From Pseudohalioglobus sediminis (GTDB lineage: Bacteria > Pseudomonadota > Gammaproteobacteria > Pseudomonadales > Halieaceae), in contig NZ_VTUX01000001.1 of NCBI RefSeq assembly GCF_008370495.1, positions 682,001-746,000 of the forward strand: DNA of 64,000 nucleotides, written 5' to 3'. Below the pieces are notes generated by a model, which was not told the origin of the DNA, made no database searches, and saw only the letters and a program-made list of their open reading frames with translations. Both the position numbers and the translations under genes were made by a program. This document shows, piece by piece, positions 27,848-36,078 of the stretch (positions within the stretch are counted from its first letter, which is position 1; every line of letters begins with the position of its first letter).

Positions 27848-28597
27848 CTACGACAGTGTGCCGCCGTCCACGCGGATATCCTCGCCATTGATATGCGCGC
27901 CATCTGCCGAAATCAGCATCATCACCACACCCGCCACCACCTCTGGACCCATCGGGCCACACAGCGAGGAGATTCTGGGCATGAGACTGTAATCCATGGT
28001 CTTGGGAAATTGCAGTCCATCGACCATACCTGTCTTGATGTCACCCGGGCAGACGCAATTGGCGCGTACGCCACGCTTGGCATATTCCACGGCAATGCTG
28101 CGCGTGAAGGCGAGTACGCCGCCCTTGCTCGCCGCATAGGCAGCGCCGCAGGGCAAGCCCGACAGTGCAGCGGTGGAGGCGGCGTTGACGATGCTGCCAC
28201 TGCTTTCCATGAGATGCGGCAACACCTCGCGTGTCAGCAACATGGTACCGGTCAGGTTGACATCGATGATGGTCTGCCACTGCGCCAGCGTCATCTGCTG
28301 TGTATCTTCGAAACGCAGCACACCGGCCATATTGACCAGCGCATCCACGGCGCCCAGCTCCTCAACACACGCCGCCACGCTGCTGCGGACTGCGTCCTCT
28401 GCGCTGATATCGCAGGCCCCGCCAGCGGCCTCTGCGCCGGTCTCGCGCAACTCTGCAAGCAGGCTTTGCAGGGCCTCTTCGTCCCTGTCGAGGGCGTAGA
28501 CTGCAGCGCCCTCGGCCCCTGCCCGCAGCGCGCAGGCACGCCCGATTCCATTGCCTGCACCCGTTACCAATACGACCTTGCCTGCCAGACGCTGCAT
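27848..28597 (-). CDS. Short-chain dehydrogenase/reductase
   Basis: NAD(P)-dependent oxidoreductase of 249 residues with a Rossmann fold. The cofactor motif is TGAGNGIG (residues 12-19), the active-site residues are Asn114, Ser141, Tyr154 and Lys158 (YAASK), and NMAG replaces the more common NNAG. Asp37-like residues after beta2 (ALDRDE) suggest NAD preference. The substrate is unknown, but it is divergent from an acyl-CoA dehydrogenase pair, so an acyl or steroid-like hydroxyl compound is possible. Confidence 0.9.
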   Translation of the reverse strand: MQRLAGKVVLVTGAGNGIGRACALRAGAEGAAVYALDRDEEALQSLLAELRETGAEAAGGACDISAEDAVRSSVAACVEELGAVDALVNMAGVLRFEDTQQMTLAQWQTIIDVNLTGTMLLTREVLPHLMESSGSIVNAASTAALSGLPCGAAYAASKGGVLAFTRSIAVEYAKRGVRANCVCPGDIKTGMVDGLQFPKTMDYSLMPRISSLCGPMGPEVVAGVVMMLISADGAHINGEDIRVDGGTLS

Positions 28598-28749
28598 CCG
28601 CTTTCCCCTTTATTATCAGACGCTTGAATATGCCGAGCGGCCCCGCCGCGGTCAAACCCGGTGGTATGCGGCAGTGAACCTGACGCACCTAAACTCTCCC
28701 GCCACAGGGCCTGTCCCATATTGTCATCCGGGCTGACTTATTAAGCCAT

Positions 28750-28764
28750 TGCCATTCGATGGCA
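28750..28764. promoter_or_regulatory. Inverted repeat in the divergent SDR / acyl-CoA dehydrogenase spacer
   Basis: TGCCAT-TCG-ATGGCA is a perfect 6-bp inverted repeat in the 251-base spacer. It could be an operator for either gene; no -35/-10 pair is convincing. Confidence 0.3.
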
Positions 28765-28848
28765 CACCAGTACCCTGAGCTCTCTTCAAGCGGGCAGCCA
28801 GTAGCATTACACTAGCGCTGCCTGTCCAGGCATTCACCCGGAGATACT

Positions 28849-30063
28849 ATGACCGCCGCTATCAGGAGAGAAAGTGTGCAGGACCTCGAGCAGTTTCGAA
28901 TAGAAGCCCGCCAGTGGCTACAGGACAATTGCCCGGAATCGCAGCGCCAACCGATCACGCCGGAGGAACAGTTCTACGGCGGACGCAATGCCCGTTTCCC
29001 CAGCGAGGACGCCCGCCTGTGGTTTGAACGCATGCGCGATCGCGGCTGGATCTGCCCGGAGTGGCCGGCAGAGTACGGCGGTGGCGGCCTCAGCCCGCAG
29101 CACGCCAAGATCATCAAGGAAGAGATGAAGGCCATTCGCGCCCGCACGCCACTTTACAGTATCGGCATCTGGATGCTCGGACCCGCGCTGCTGGAGTTCG
29201 GCAGCGAGGAGCAGAAACAACAGCATATCCCCGCGATAATTAACGCCGAGGTGCGCTGGTGCCAGGGCTATTCCGAGCCGGGTGCCGGTTCGGACCTGGC
29301 CAGCCTGCAGTGCCGGGCCGAGGACCAGGGCGATCACTTCCTCGTCAATGGCAGCAAGATATGGACCACCGGTGCAGACAAGAGCGACTGGATATTCTGC
29401 CTGGTACGCACCAACCCCGACGTAAAGAAACAGGAGGGTATTTCCTTCCTGTTGATCGATATGGCCGATCCGGGCGTCAGCACCACGCCCATTGAGCTGA
29501 TCAGCGGTGAATCCGAGTTCTGCCAGACCTTCTTCGACAACGTGAAAGTCCCCAAGGAAAACCTGGTCGGCGGACTCAACCAGGGCTGGAGCGTGGCCAA
29601 GGCCCTGCTGGTGCACGAGCGCAAGCTCATGTCCGAACTGGGCAGCGATTCACCCCGGGAAGTCCTGGCGCCCAACGCAGCGGCACGTGAATACCTGGAG
29701 ATGGTAGACGGCAAGGTCGCCGATGCGCAGCTGCGCATGGACCTGGTCGACTACGACATGGAAATGCATGCCATCGGCCTGACGCACTTCCGCACTTTTG
29801 AGGAGAAAATCGCCGGGGAGCGCAGCGCTGCCCCCCTGGTGATGAAGTACGTAGGCACGGAAGCGGAAAAAACCAAGAGTGAGCTGCTACTGGCTATCCT
29901 CGGCTCACAGGGCCTGGGCTGGGAAGGTGAGGGCTTCTCCACTGCCGAGCTCGACACGCTGCGGCTCTGGGCCATGTCGAAGGCGATGACCATCGCCGGC
30001 GGCTCATCAGAAGTGCAGCTGAATGTTATTGCAAAGAACGTCCTGCAATTGCCCCAGTCATAG
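28849..30063 (+). CDS. Acyl-CoA dehydrogenase, first of a pair
   Basis: FAD-dependent enzyme that makes an alpha-beta double bond in an acyl-CoA. The 404-residue protein has the three-domain acyl-CoA dehydrogenase fold: helical N-domain, beta-barrel middle (GYSEPGAGSDLASLQ, WTTGADKSDWIF), helical C-domain. The C-terminus has AGGSSEVQLNVIAKNVL, the FAD/dimer-contact pattern, but the QxHGGxG flavin motif is replaced by ILGSQGLGWEG. The next gene shows the reverse, which suggests a heteromeric enzyme. The ATG at 28849 has GGAGA upstream. The two genes are nine bases apart. Confidence 0.92.
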   Translation: MTAAIRRESVQDLEQFRIEARQWLQDNCPESQRQPITPEEQFYGGRNARFPSEDARLWFERMRDRGWICPEWPAEYGGGGLSPQHAKIIKEEMKAIRARTPLYSIGIWMLGPALLEFGSEEQKQQHIPAIINAEVRWCQGYSEPGAGSDLASLQCRAEDQGDHFLVNGSKIWTTGADKSDWIFCLVRTNPDVKKQEGISFLLIDMADPGVSTTPIELISGESEFCQTFFDNVKVPKENLVGGLNQGWSVAKALLVHERKLMSELGSDSPREVLAPNAAAREYLEMVDGKVADAQLRMDLVDYDMEMHAIGLTHFRTFEEKIAGERSAAPLVMKYVGTEAEKTKSELLLAILGSQGLGWEGEGFSTAELDTLRLWAMSKAMTIAGGSSEVQLNVIAKNVLQLPQS

Positions 30064-30072
30064 GAGGTATTT

Positions 30073-31212
30073 ATGGCTCTGGTACTGAATGAAGAACAGC
30101 GTTTCCTGCAGCAAAGCGCGCGCGAGTTTCTCGGTGATAACGCACCGGTGGCGTCGTTACGTGCACTGCGCGACAGCAGGGACCCCCTGGGTTACTCCTC
30201 ACAGCTTTGGCAACAGATGGCAGAGCTGGGCTGGGCCAGCATTATCCTGCCCGAAGAATACGGAGGGCTGGACTTTGGCTTCACCGGGCTGGGCCTGGTC
30301 ATGGAGGAAGCCGGCCGCACACTGACCGCCTCGCCACTGTTTGCTTCTGCTGTGGTCGGAGCCTCTGCCCTCCTCCTGGGCGGCAGCGAGACGCACAAGC
30401 AAAACCTGTTATCGCAGGTGGCCGCAGGTGAACTCACGCTGGCCCTGGCGCTGGAAGAATCACCGCATCACCGACCCACCCGCATTGCCACCAGCGCCAC
30501 CGCCGACGGCGATGGCTTCCTGCTCAACGGCTGCAAGACTTTCGTGGTGGACGGCCACAGTGCCGATCAACTGCTGGTCGTCGCCCGCAGCAGTGGCGAC
30601 AGCAATGGGGCCGATGGCCTGAGCCTGTTCCTGGTGCCGCGTGACGCTGCGGGTGTCAGCATACAACGCACCATCATGGCCGACAGCCGCAATGCAGCCA
30701 ACATCACCCTGGAGCAGGTCAGGGTGAGTGCCGAGGACCTGGTTGGCGAGCTTGACCATGGCTGGCAGGTGCTCGAGCCGGTACTCGACCGGGGGCGCAT
30801 CGCGCTGTCCGCTGAGATGCTTGGAATTGCCCTGGAGACATTTGACCGCACAGTCGAGTACCTCAAGGAGCGGGAGCAATTCGGCGTATTGATCGGCAGT
30901 TTCCAGGCGCTGCAGCATCGCGCGGCGCACATGCAGACACAGCTCGAACTGAGCCGCTCGGTGGTCCTGCAGGCATTGTCAGCCGTTGATGACACCCCGG
31001 AGCAGGTGCCCTTGATGGCCAGCCTGGCCAAGGCCAGACTCAATCAACTGGTGAAACTGGTGACCAATGAAGCCGTGCAGATGCACGGTGGCATCGGCGT
31101 CACCGATGACCTGGAAATCGGCTTTTTCCTCAAACGCGCACGGGTTGCCATGCAGATCTTTGGCGATACCGGCTTTCACAAGGACAGATACGCCACGCTC
31201 TGTGGCTACTGA
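30073..31212 (+). CDS. Acyl-CoA dehydrogenase, second of a pair
   Basis: A 379-residue acyl-CoA dehydrogenase homologue. It has the QMHGGIGVTDD flavin-binding motif but lacks the GGTxEIQ-type C-terminal segment, ending instead in VAMQIFGDTGFHKDRY. With the upstream gene it forms complementary halves of one FAD site, as known for heterotetrameric enzymes of steroid side-chain degradation. AGGAGG lies before the ATG at 30073. It is part of an apparent operon with the gene at 31226. Confidence 0.92.
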   Translation: MALVLNEEQRFLQQSAREFLGDNAPVASLRALRDSRDPLGYSSQLWQQMAELGWASIILPEEYGGLDFGFTGLGLVMEEAGRTLTASPLFASAVVGASALLLGGSETHKQNLLSQVAAGELTLALALEESPHHRPTRIATSATADGDGFLLNGCKTFVVDGHSADQLLVVARSSGDSNGADGLSLFLVPRDAAGVSIQRTIMADSRNAANITLEQVRVSAEDLVGELDHGWQVLEPVLDRGRIALSAEMLGIALETFDRTVEYLKEREQFGVLIGSFQALQHRAAHMQTQLELSRSVVLQALSAVDDTPEQVPLMASLAKARLNQLVKLVTNEAVQMHGGIGVTDDLEIGFFLKRARVAMQIFGDTGFHKDRYATLCGY

Positions 31213-31225
31213 CAGGTAAACAACA

Positions 31226-31564
31226 ATGGATAACACCGCCAAAATCGCCACCGTCCACCGCTACGTGGAAGCCTTTGAAAAGTCCGACATCAGCATCATC
31301 CGCGACATGTATGCACCAGACGCGGTGGTGGAAGACCCGGTCGGCAGCGAGCCCCATGTCGGCATTGATGCGATTGTCGCGTTCTACGAAGGCGCACTGG
31401 CGGCCGGAGCCAAGCTGGAACTGACCGGCGAGGTGCGCTGCGCGGGCAACGCAGCAGCCTTCCCTTTCAAAGTCATCATGCCCGGCATGGAGATTGCGCC
31501 CATCGACGTATTTGAGTTCAACGACGAGGGAAAAGTGCAATCGATGAAAGCGTACTGGGGTTAA
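31226..31564 (+). CDS. Ketosteroid-isomerase-like / SnoaL-like protein
   Basis: A 112-residue NTF2-fold protein. The three catalytic residues of delta5-3-ketosteroid isomerase have counterparts: Tyr13 (HRYVEAF), Asp37 (VVEDPVG) and Asp94 (APIDVFEF). The length and the C-terminal SMKAYWG also fit that family. True ketosteroid isomerase activity is plausible but unproven; the fold is used for many ligands. It follows the two acyl-CoA dehydrogenases by 13 bases. Confidence 0.85.
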   Translation: MDNTAKIATVHRYVEAFEKSDISIIRDMYAPDAVVEDPVGSEPHVGIDAIVAFYEGALAAGAKLELTGEVRCAGNAAAFPFKVIMPGMEIAPIDVFEFNDEGKVQSMKAYWG

Positions 31565-31592
31565 CCACCCCGCCAGCGGGCGAGCTGCATGC

Positions 31593-33911
31593 TCAGCGCT
31601 GGATATTGCCTTCCAGACCCTGTATCTGCTCCTGGAAATGCCAGGGCGACAACAGTACCGCGAGCTTGTTGGCCGGCACCGGTGGGCTGAACAGGTAGCC
31701 CTGTATCACCGTCGCACCGCTCGCAGTCATGAAGTCATACTGCTCCATTGTCTCCACGCCCTCGGCCACCAGCTTCAGCCCCAGGCCCTGGGCCATGGCA
31801 ATAATGGCGCGCACCAGGCTGGCCCCCTGCTCACTCTCTATGGCGTCGACTACAAAACTGCGGTCAATCTTCAACTCGTCCAGCGGGAACCGACTCAGGT
31901 AACTCAATGAAGAGTAACCGGTTCCGAAGTCGTCAATCGACAGGCTGACACCCAACTCTCGCAGTTCCGCCAGCGCCTGCACCGAAGTGCTGGTGTCGCC
32001 CATGACGACGCCCTCGGTCAACTCCAGTTCCAGCACCCCCGGGTCGACGCCGGTCTCCTGCAAAATGGTCCTCACCTTGCGGCTGAAACTGGGCGTGAAC
32101 TGCAGCGCAGAAACGTTGACCGCCACCTTGGGGAGTAGCACGCCGTCTTTGGCGAAGCGCTTGATCTGGTTACAGGCCTCGCGAATCGTCCATTCGCCTA
32201 TCTCCGCAATCAGCCCCATCTCCTCTGCCAGGGGAATGAAACGAAATGGCGGGATCAGGCCCTGCTCAGGATGCTGCCAGCGCAACAGCGCCTCTGCACC
32301 CACCACCTTGCCACTCTGCGTATCCACCTGCGGTTGGTAAAACAGCACCAGTTCATCGTGTTCCAGCGCCTTGCGCAGGTCATTTTCCAGGGCCAGGCGC
32401 TCAAGCCCGGCATCTTCCATGGTCGAGTCATAAAACAGGAATGCGGCCTTGCCCGCTGCCTTGGCGTGATACATCGCGGTATCGGCACAACGCAACAACC
32501 CCTCAACGTCATCGGCATGGTCTGGCGCCAGTGCAATACCAATACTGGGTGTTACCACCAGCTCGTGGCCCTCAATCAGCATCGGCTCGGTGAGGGCAGA
32601 CATCAGGCGCTCTGCTACCGCTGCTGCAGACTCCGCCTTGTCTATCTGGTTGAGCACCACGGTGAACTCATCGCCACCCAGCCTGGATACGTCGATTTTC
32701 GCCGTGTTATCCACATAGTGTGCTACCACGTCACTCTCGCGCACACAGCCGGACAGGCGCAGGCCGACCTCGCGCAACAGCAAATCACCAGCGCTGTGCC
32801 CGAGGGAGTCATTGATACGCTTGAAATTATCAAGATCGAGAAACAGCAGGGCGAGCATCTGGGAATTACGCTTGGCCAGCTTCAGCAACAAAGACAATTG
32901 CTCAGTAAACAGTCGACGATTCGGCAGCGATGTCAGGGCATCATAGTAGGCCATTTGCCGCAGGCGGTTCTTGGTCTTGGTCACCTGCTTGACCGCCCGG
33001 TTGAGCTCCTGGTTGCGCCGGGACAGCTGTTCGGTGCGCTCCTCTACTTTCATCGACAGCAGCTGGTGATCCACGTCCCGCTCCCGCTTGTAAGAGCTGA
33101 CGTCGGCGATAACCCGATTGATAATATTGGCGATATCCCTGATCTCGCCACTACCGCTGACACGCACAGGGTCTTCGAGGTTGCCCGAGGAGATGCCATC
33201 GGCAACCCGCGCGAGATGGGAAATGGGGGCAGTGATGCGTCGTGTAAAGGCAAGACTCAGGGCCAGGCAGATCAGCGCGAACAGAAGGCAGGCTCCCACT
33301 ACCAGTAACAGGCCGGGTAATACCTGCCATAGCAGGTCGCGCTGGTTCACTGCCAGCTGCAGGTAGCCAATCACGTGGCGGGCTTTTTCCGCTGCAGGCC
33401 GGGAGGCGGCAAGCAGGAAGTCCTCCTGGCTGGTTTCGCGCAACAGGGGGTTGATGGCCGATATCACGGGCACCGTCAGCTGAAAGTACCGGTCGGAGCC
33501 GAGCACCGCGCCAAGCAGGCCCTCGCTAACCGGTCTGCCGGCGCCATCAAGACTGGACAGCCCCACGTCGGCCAACGACAGACCTTCGCGCAGGCGGGAG
33601 AGTGGCAGCACAGAATCCGCTGGCCCGGGTGGTCGGGACACCAGGATTTCGCCCTCTGTGTTATAGACCAGACCGTAATGGACCGCGGGATGCTCGAGCA
33701 GGCCGCCGAGCGAGGAAGCCAGCGCATCCCGTGCGTCGAAAAACAGGTACAGGGCGACATCCGGCCTGCCGGTTGCCTCGTCTACCAGTTGCGTGAGCAG
33801 GCGATCGCGCTCCAGGCGATACTCCCGAATGCTGGCGAAACCACTTACCAAGAGGCTCATACTGATCACGATGGCAATGACCAGTGCATTTATTTTTGCA
33901 GCTATCGTCAC
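31593..33911 (-). CDS. Membrane GGDEF-EAL protein (cyclic-di-GMP turnover)
   Basis: A bifunctional-looking protein of about 772 residues. An N-terminal TM segment (about 5-25), a periplasmic sensor region with low complexity, a second TM (about 200-225) and HAMP (about 225-280) precede a coiled coil. The GGDEF domain carries the intact motif RLGGDEF, and the EAL domain has EALLRW, DDFGTGYSSL and the ELxxTE-type residues, so both catalytic parts look competent. GTG at 33911 has GGGA six bases upstream; GTG at 33914 and TTG at 33926 are alternatives. It is convergent with the KSI-like gene. Confidence 0.93.
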   Translation of the reverse strand: MTIAAKINALVIAIVISMSLLVSGFASIREYRLERDRLLTQLVDEATGRPDVALYLFFDARDALASSLGGLLEHPAVHYGLVYNTEGEILVSRPPGPADSVLPLSRLREGLSLADVGLSSLDGAGRPVSEGLLGAVLGSDRYFQLTVPVISAINPLLRETSQEDFLLAASRPAAEKARHVIGYLQLAVNQRDLLWQVLPGLLLVVGACLLFALICLALSLAFTRRITAPISHLARVADGISSGNLEDPVRVSGSGEIRDIANIINRVIADVSSYKRERDVDHQLLSMKVEERTEQLSRRNQELNRAVKQVTKTKNRLRQMAYYDALTSLPNRRLFTEQLSLLLKLAKRNSQMLALLFLDLDNFKRINDSLGHSAGDLLLREVGLRLSGCVRESDVVAHYVDNTAKIDVSRLGGDEFTVVLNQIDKAESAAAVAERLMSALTEPMLIEGHELVVTPSIGIALAPDHADDVEGLLRCADTAMYHAKAAGKAAFLFYDSTMEDAGLERLALENDLRKALEHDELVLFYQPQVDTQSGKVVGAEALLRWQHPEQGLIPPFRFIPLAEEMGLIAEIGEWTIREACNQIKRFAKDGVLLPKVAVNVSALQFTPSFSRKVRTILQETGVDPGVLELELTEGVVMGDTSTSVQALAELRELGVSLSIDDFGTGYSSLSYLSRFPLDELKIDRSFVVDAIESEQGASLVRAIIAMAQGLGLKLVAEGVETMEQYDFMTASGATVIQGYLFSPPVPANKLAVLLSPWHFQEQIQGLEGNIQR

Positions 33912-34085
33912 CACAATTCCCGGCAACCTCGTTTGCTGTTCTTGTCACGTCCCAGAGCACAGTATCAGCGATTGGGCATAAAACCCCAAGCCTGCATAAC
34001 TGCACTTTTTGCCCAATATTGCTGGTTGCGTAAAACACCCTGTGATTCAATCATCGTCAACAGAAAAACAAGGCGTGTTAGACAC

Positions 34086-34613
34086 ATGTCAGAATTCCAG
34101 ATGACACATGTGGCCCTGGTTGGTGCGCGCATCCAGAGCTTTCAACCACTGGGCTTCCACAGCCGCAGTGAGCTGACCATGCGCCGTGCGCTGCCCGAGC
34201 CCGGTGCAGTGCTGATGCAGCATATGGACCAGGCCGAGTTGCGCGCACAGTTCGCACGACAACTCCCTATCTGGGTGCACAATGTCATTACAGATCATGG
34301 ATTCCCCGGCCGCCAGCGGATGCTGATGCACCTGCGACGCTTCGAGGGTGAGTTGCGCGACAATCGCGACAATGAAGTGGTGGCGGAAGTGCTGAATGCC
34401 GGTTTCCGCAATCGCCAGCTGGATCCGCTTCACCTGCCTGCCAGCATGCCCCTGCGCCAGCGCTGCAGCATGCTGATGAACGTTGAGACCTGGCAGGAAA
34501 GCTACCGCCAGCTGGAGCAGGCGATGGTGGACGTGCTGAGCGAAGAAGTTGAAGCGATCGATACCTGGCTGGCAACGGCGGAGCCGGAAATCGACCACGC
34601 CGTCGCCGTATAA
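34086..34613 (+). CDS. Hypothetical protein
   Basis: A 175-residue, Arg- and Met-rich soluble protein that I do not recognise. The ATG at 34086 begins MSEFQMTHVALVG. Helical segments such as LRAQFARQLPIWVHNVI and LRRFEGELRDNRDNEVVAEV are seen; there is no signal peptide. It sits alone, divergent from the GGDEF-EAL gene and convergent with the next gene. The frame is open further upstream but that part overlaps the other strand's gene and is not convincing. Confidence 0.6.
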   Translation: MSEFQMTHVALVGARIQSFQPLGFHSRSELTMRRALPEPGAVLMQHMDQAELRAQFARQLPIWVHNVITDHGFPGRQRMLMHLRRFEGELRDNRDNEVVAEVLNAGFRNRQLDPLHLPASMPLRQRCSMLMNVETWQESYRQLEQAMVDVLSEEVEAIDTWLATAEPEIDHAVAV

Positions 34614-34619
34614 GCGAAC

Positions 34620-34955
34620 TCAGGAATCAGCCGGGCGGCGCTCCGCTGCCGACTTACCCGTTACCATACGCACGGTACGCTGGCAGGTATCCAGCCACGG
34701 CATGACGGTATCTGTTTTCAATGCACGTACAAAACCGCCTTCACCCTTGCAGGAAATGCTGGTCTTGTTGGGGGTCCAGTCACCCTCTTTCGGGCGCGGC
34801 TTGCGCGAGCTGTAGTACCACAGGCCGCGTCGGTCCTGCATGATGTAGTTGGCATCTTCAGGTAGGTAGACTTTCTTACCGTCGATAACGGCGAACACTT
34901 CCAGTTCACCATCGGTGCTTTGTTCCAAGACTGCTGTAGGTGTAATTGTCAACAT
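34620..34955 (-). CDS. Hypothetical protein
   Basis: A 111-residue basic protein with a beta-rich N-terminal half (LEVFAVIDGKKVYL, NYIMQDRRGLWYYS). Not recognised. GGGAG lies before the ATG at 34955 and a good promoter lies at 35086-35058. It is convergent with the 34086 gene. Confidence 0.6.
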   Translation of the reverse strand: MLTITPTAVLEQSTDGELEVFAVIDGKKVYLPEDANYIMQDRRGLWYYSSRKPRPKEGDWTPNKTSISCKGEGGFVRALKTDTVMPWLDTCQRTVRMVTGKSAAERRPADS

Positions 34956-35057
34956 GGCTGACTCCCTGACTTTTTATCCCATTCCCTCTAAATGTGGGCG
35001 TCCCCTGGCGCGAAGCCTGAACCCACCTCACTGAGGCATTTGCCTCGTGTGTGATCA

Positions 35058-35086
35058 GTTATAAGGGGGAATCAGGGGTGCGACAA
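35058..35086 (-). promoter_or_regulatory. Putative promoter of the gene at 34955
   Basis: On the minus strand TTGTCG (35086-35081) and TATAAC (35063-35058) are 17 bases apart, in a relatively AT-rich spacer. Confidence 0.5.
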
Positions 35087-35128
35087 CGGCATATCGGCCA
35101 AATTTTTAACCAATGATAGAAACAAGGC

Positions 35129-35182
35129 AAAAAATGGCCATATTTTTTTAAGACGCAGGGAAATTAGCGGCGAAATCGCCGC
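35129..35182. terminator. Two inverted repeats after the chemosensory operon
   Basis: GCGGCGA / TCGCCGC (35167-35173 and 35176-35182) is a perfect 7-bp repeat just after the last gene of the operon. An AT-only stem, AAAAAAT / ATTTTTT with the 6-base loop GGCCAT, lies at 35129-35148. The pair may act as a terminator for the chemosensory operon; neither is a classical one. Confidence 0.4.
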
Positions 35183-35199
35183 CGCTGTGCCAAATTTTG

Positions 35200-35601
35200 T
35201 TAGCTTTGGCTACTGATAATGTGGATATGGGGAGGGGAATCGGCGCTGGGCTCCAGCAATTTGAGGCGCGCGGGCACACCGCTGGCGAGTAACTCGGCGG
35301 CCTGCTCCACGGAACTCATCAACATATGCAGCGAGAGCGACGCCCTGGCTTCACGGCTACCGAGCATCTCGACAAATCCTGACACATCCTGCTGGGGCAG
35401 GTAGCCCAGCATGACCGCGTTGGTCAGGTAATCCCGGATGATCTGGCGATTGACCTGGTCCTGGAGATACACCTGGTAGCCATCGTCCCCGAACACACGC
35501 ATCAGCACATCCCGATCGTTTTCGTCGAGATCCACAGAAGTGAAAGGCGGTGTTTCACCAAATGCGGTATCGATCTGTTCTACCAGTTTATCCAGTCTCA
35601 A
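35200..35601 (-). CDS. Unknown protein, last gene of the chemosensory operon
   Basis: A 133-residue, mostly helical acidic protein (MRLDKLVEQIDTAFGETPPF, SLHMLMSSVEQAAELL). Not recognised; no CheW, receiver or Hpt motif. It begins 29 bases after the CheW-like gene's stop, on the same strand, and is probably cotranscribed, so it may be an accessory of the array (inference). Confidence 0.65.
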   Translation of the reverse strand: MRLDKLVEQIDTAFGETPPFTSVDLDENDRDVLMRVFGDDGYQVYLQDQVNRQIIRDYLTNAVMLGYLPQQDVSGFVEMLGSREARASLSLHMLMSSVEQAAELLASGVPARLKLLEPSADSPPHIHIISSQS

Positions 35602-35630
35602 GTATTTTACTCCCGGAGGATCGGCGCGAC

Positions 35631-36074
35631 TCAGGCTGACGCGGCGCTATCAATATTAACAGCCAGACGTTGCAGTGCCGGTAGATCCGGCACCTGGTAG
35701 GTCTGGCCTTCGAGTTCAAATGCTGCCAGGCAATGCTCCTGGACGGCGTCCGGCCGGTCCTGGCAGTCTGATTCCTGCAGGTCACGCATGGCCAGACCGC
35801 GACCGCGCAGGGCCACACCCCAGTAGTCGTAGCCCGGCCCACTGACACCAAGGATCACAGCTACCAGCCCGGTACCGCTCTGGGCGTCCACCCAGGGTGC
35901 CTCGCCGTCAGCGCCGAAGTCCAGCACAGGGATATCAACATCACGCCACCTGACCTCGCCCGGGGGCTTGCCGCCATCGGCAGGCAGGGTCAGGATTTCA
36001 CCCAGGCAGTTCTGCGGAATCGCCCAACGCCTGTTGGGCGCGCAGGGCAACAACACACACATACGTTCTTTCAT
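35631..36074 (-). CDS. CheW-like protein (ChpC-like)
   Basis: A 147-residue CheW-fold adaptor that would couple receptor to kinase. It begins MKERMCVLLPCAPNRRWAIP and has WRDVDIPVLDFGA and YDYWGVALRG, as in ChpC-type CheW proteins of Pil-Chp clusters; the full CheW consensus is weak. It starts four bases after the kinase gene's stop. Confidence 0.75.
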   Translation of the reverse strand: MKERMCVLLPCAPNRRWAIPQNCLGEILTLPADGGKPPGEVRWRDVDIPVLDFGADGEAPWVDAQSGTGLVAVILGVSGPGYDYWGVALRGRGLAMRDLQESDCQDRPDAVQEHCLAAFELEGQTYQVPDLPALQRLAVNIDSAASA

Positions 36075-36078
36075 GACC

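Noticed and set aside
33375-34085. Upstream in-frame extension of the gene at 34086
   Set aside because: It would overlap the 5' half of the GGDEF-EAL gene on the other strand and has odd composition; the ATG at 34086 is enough.
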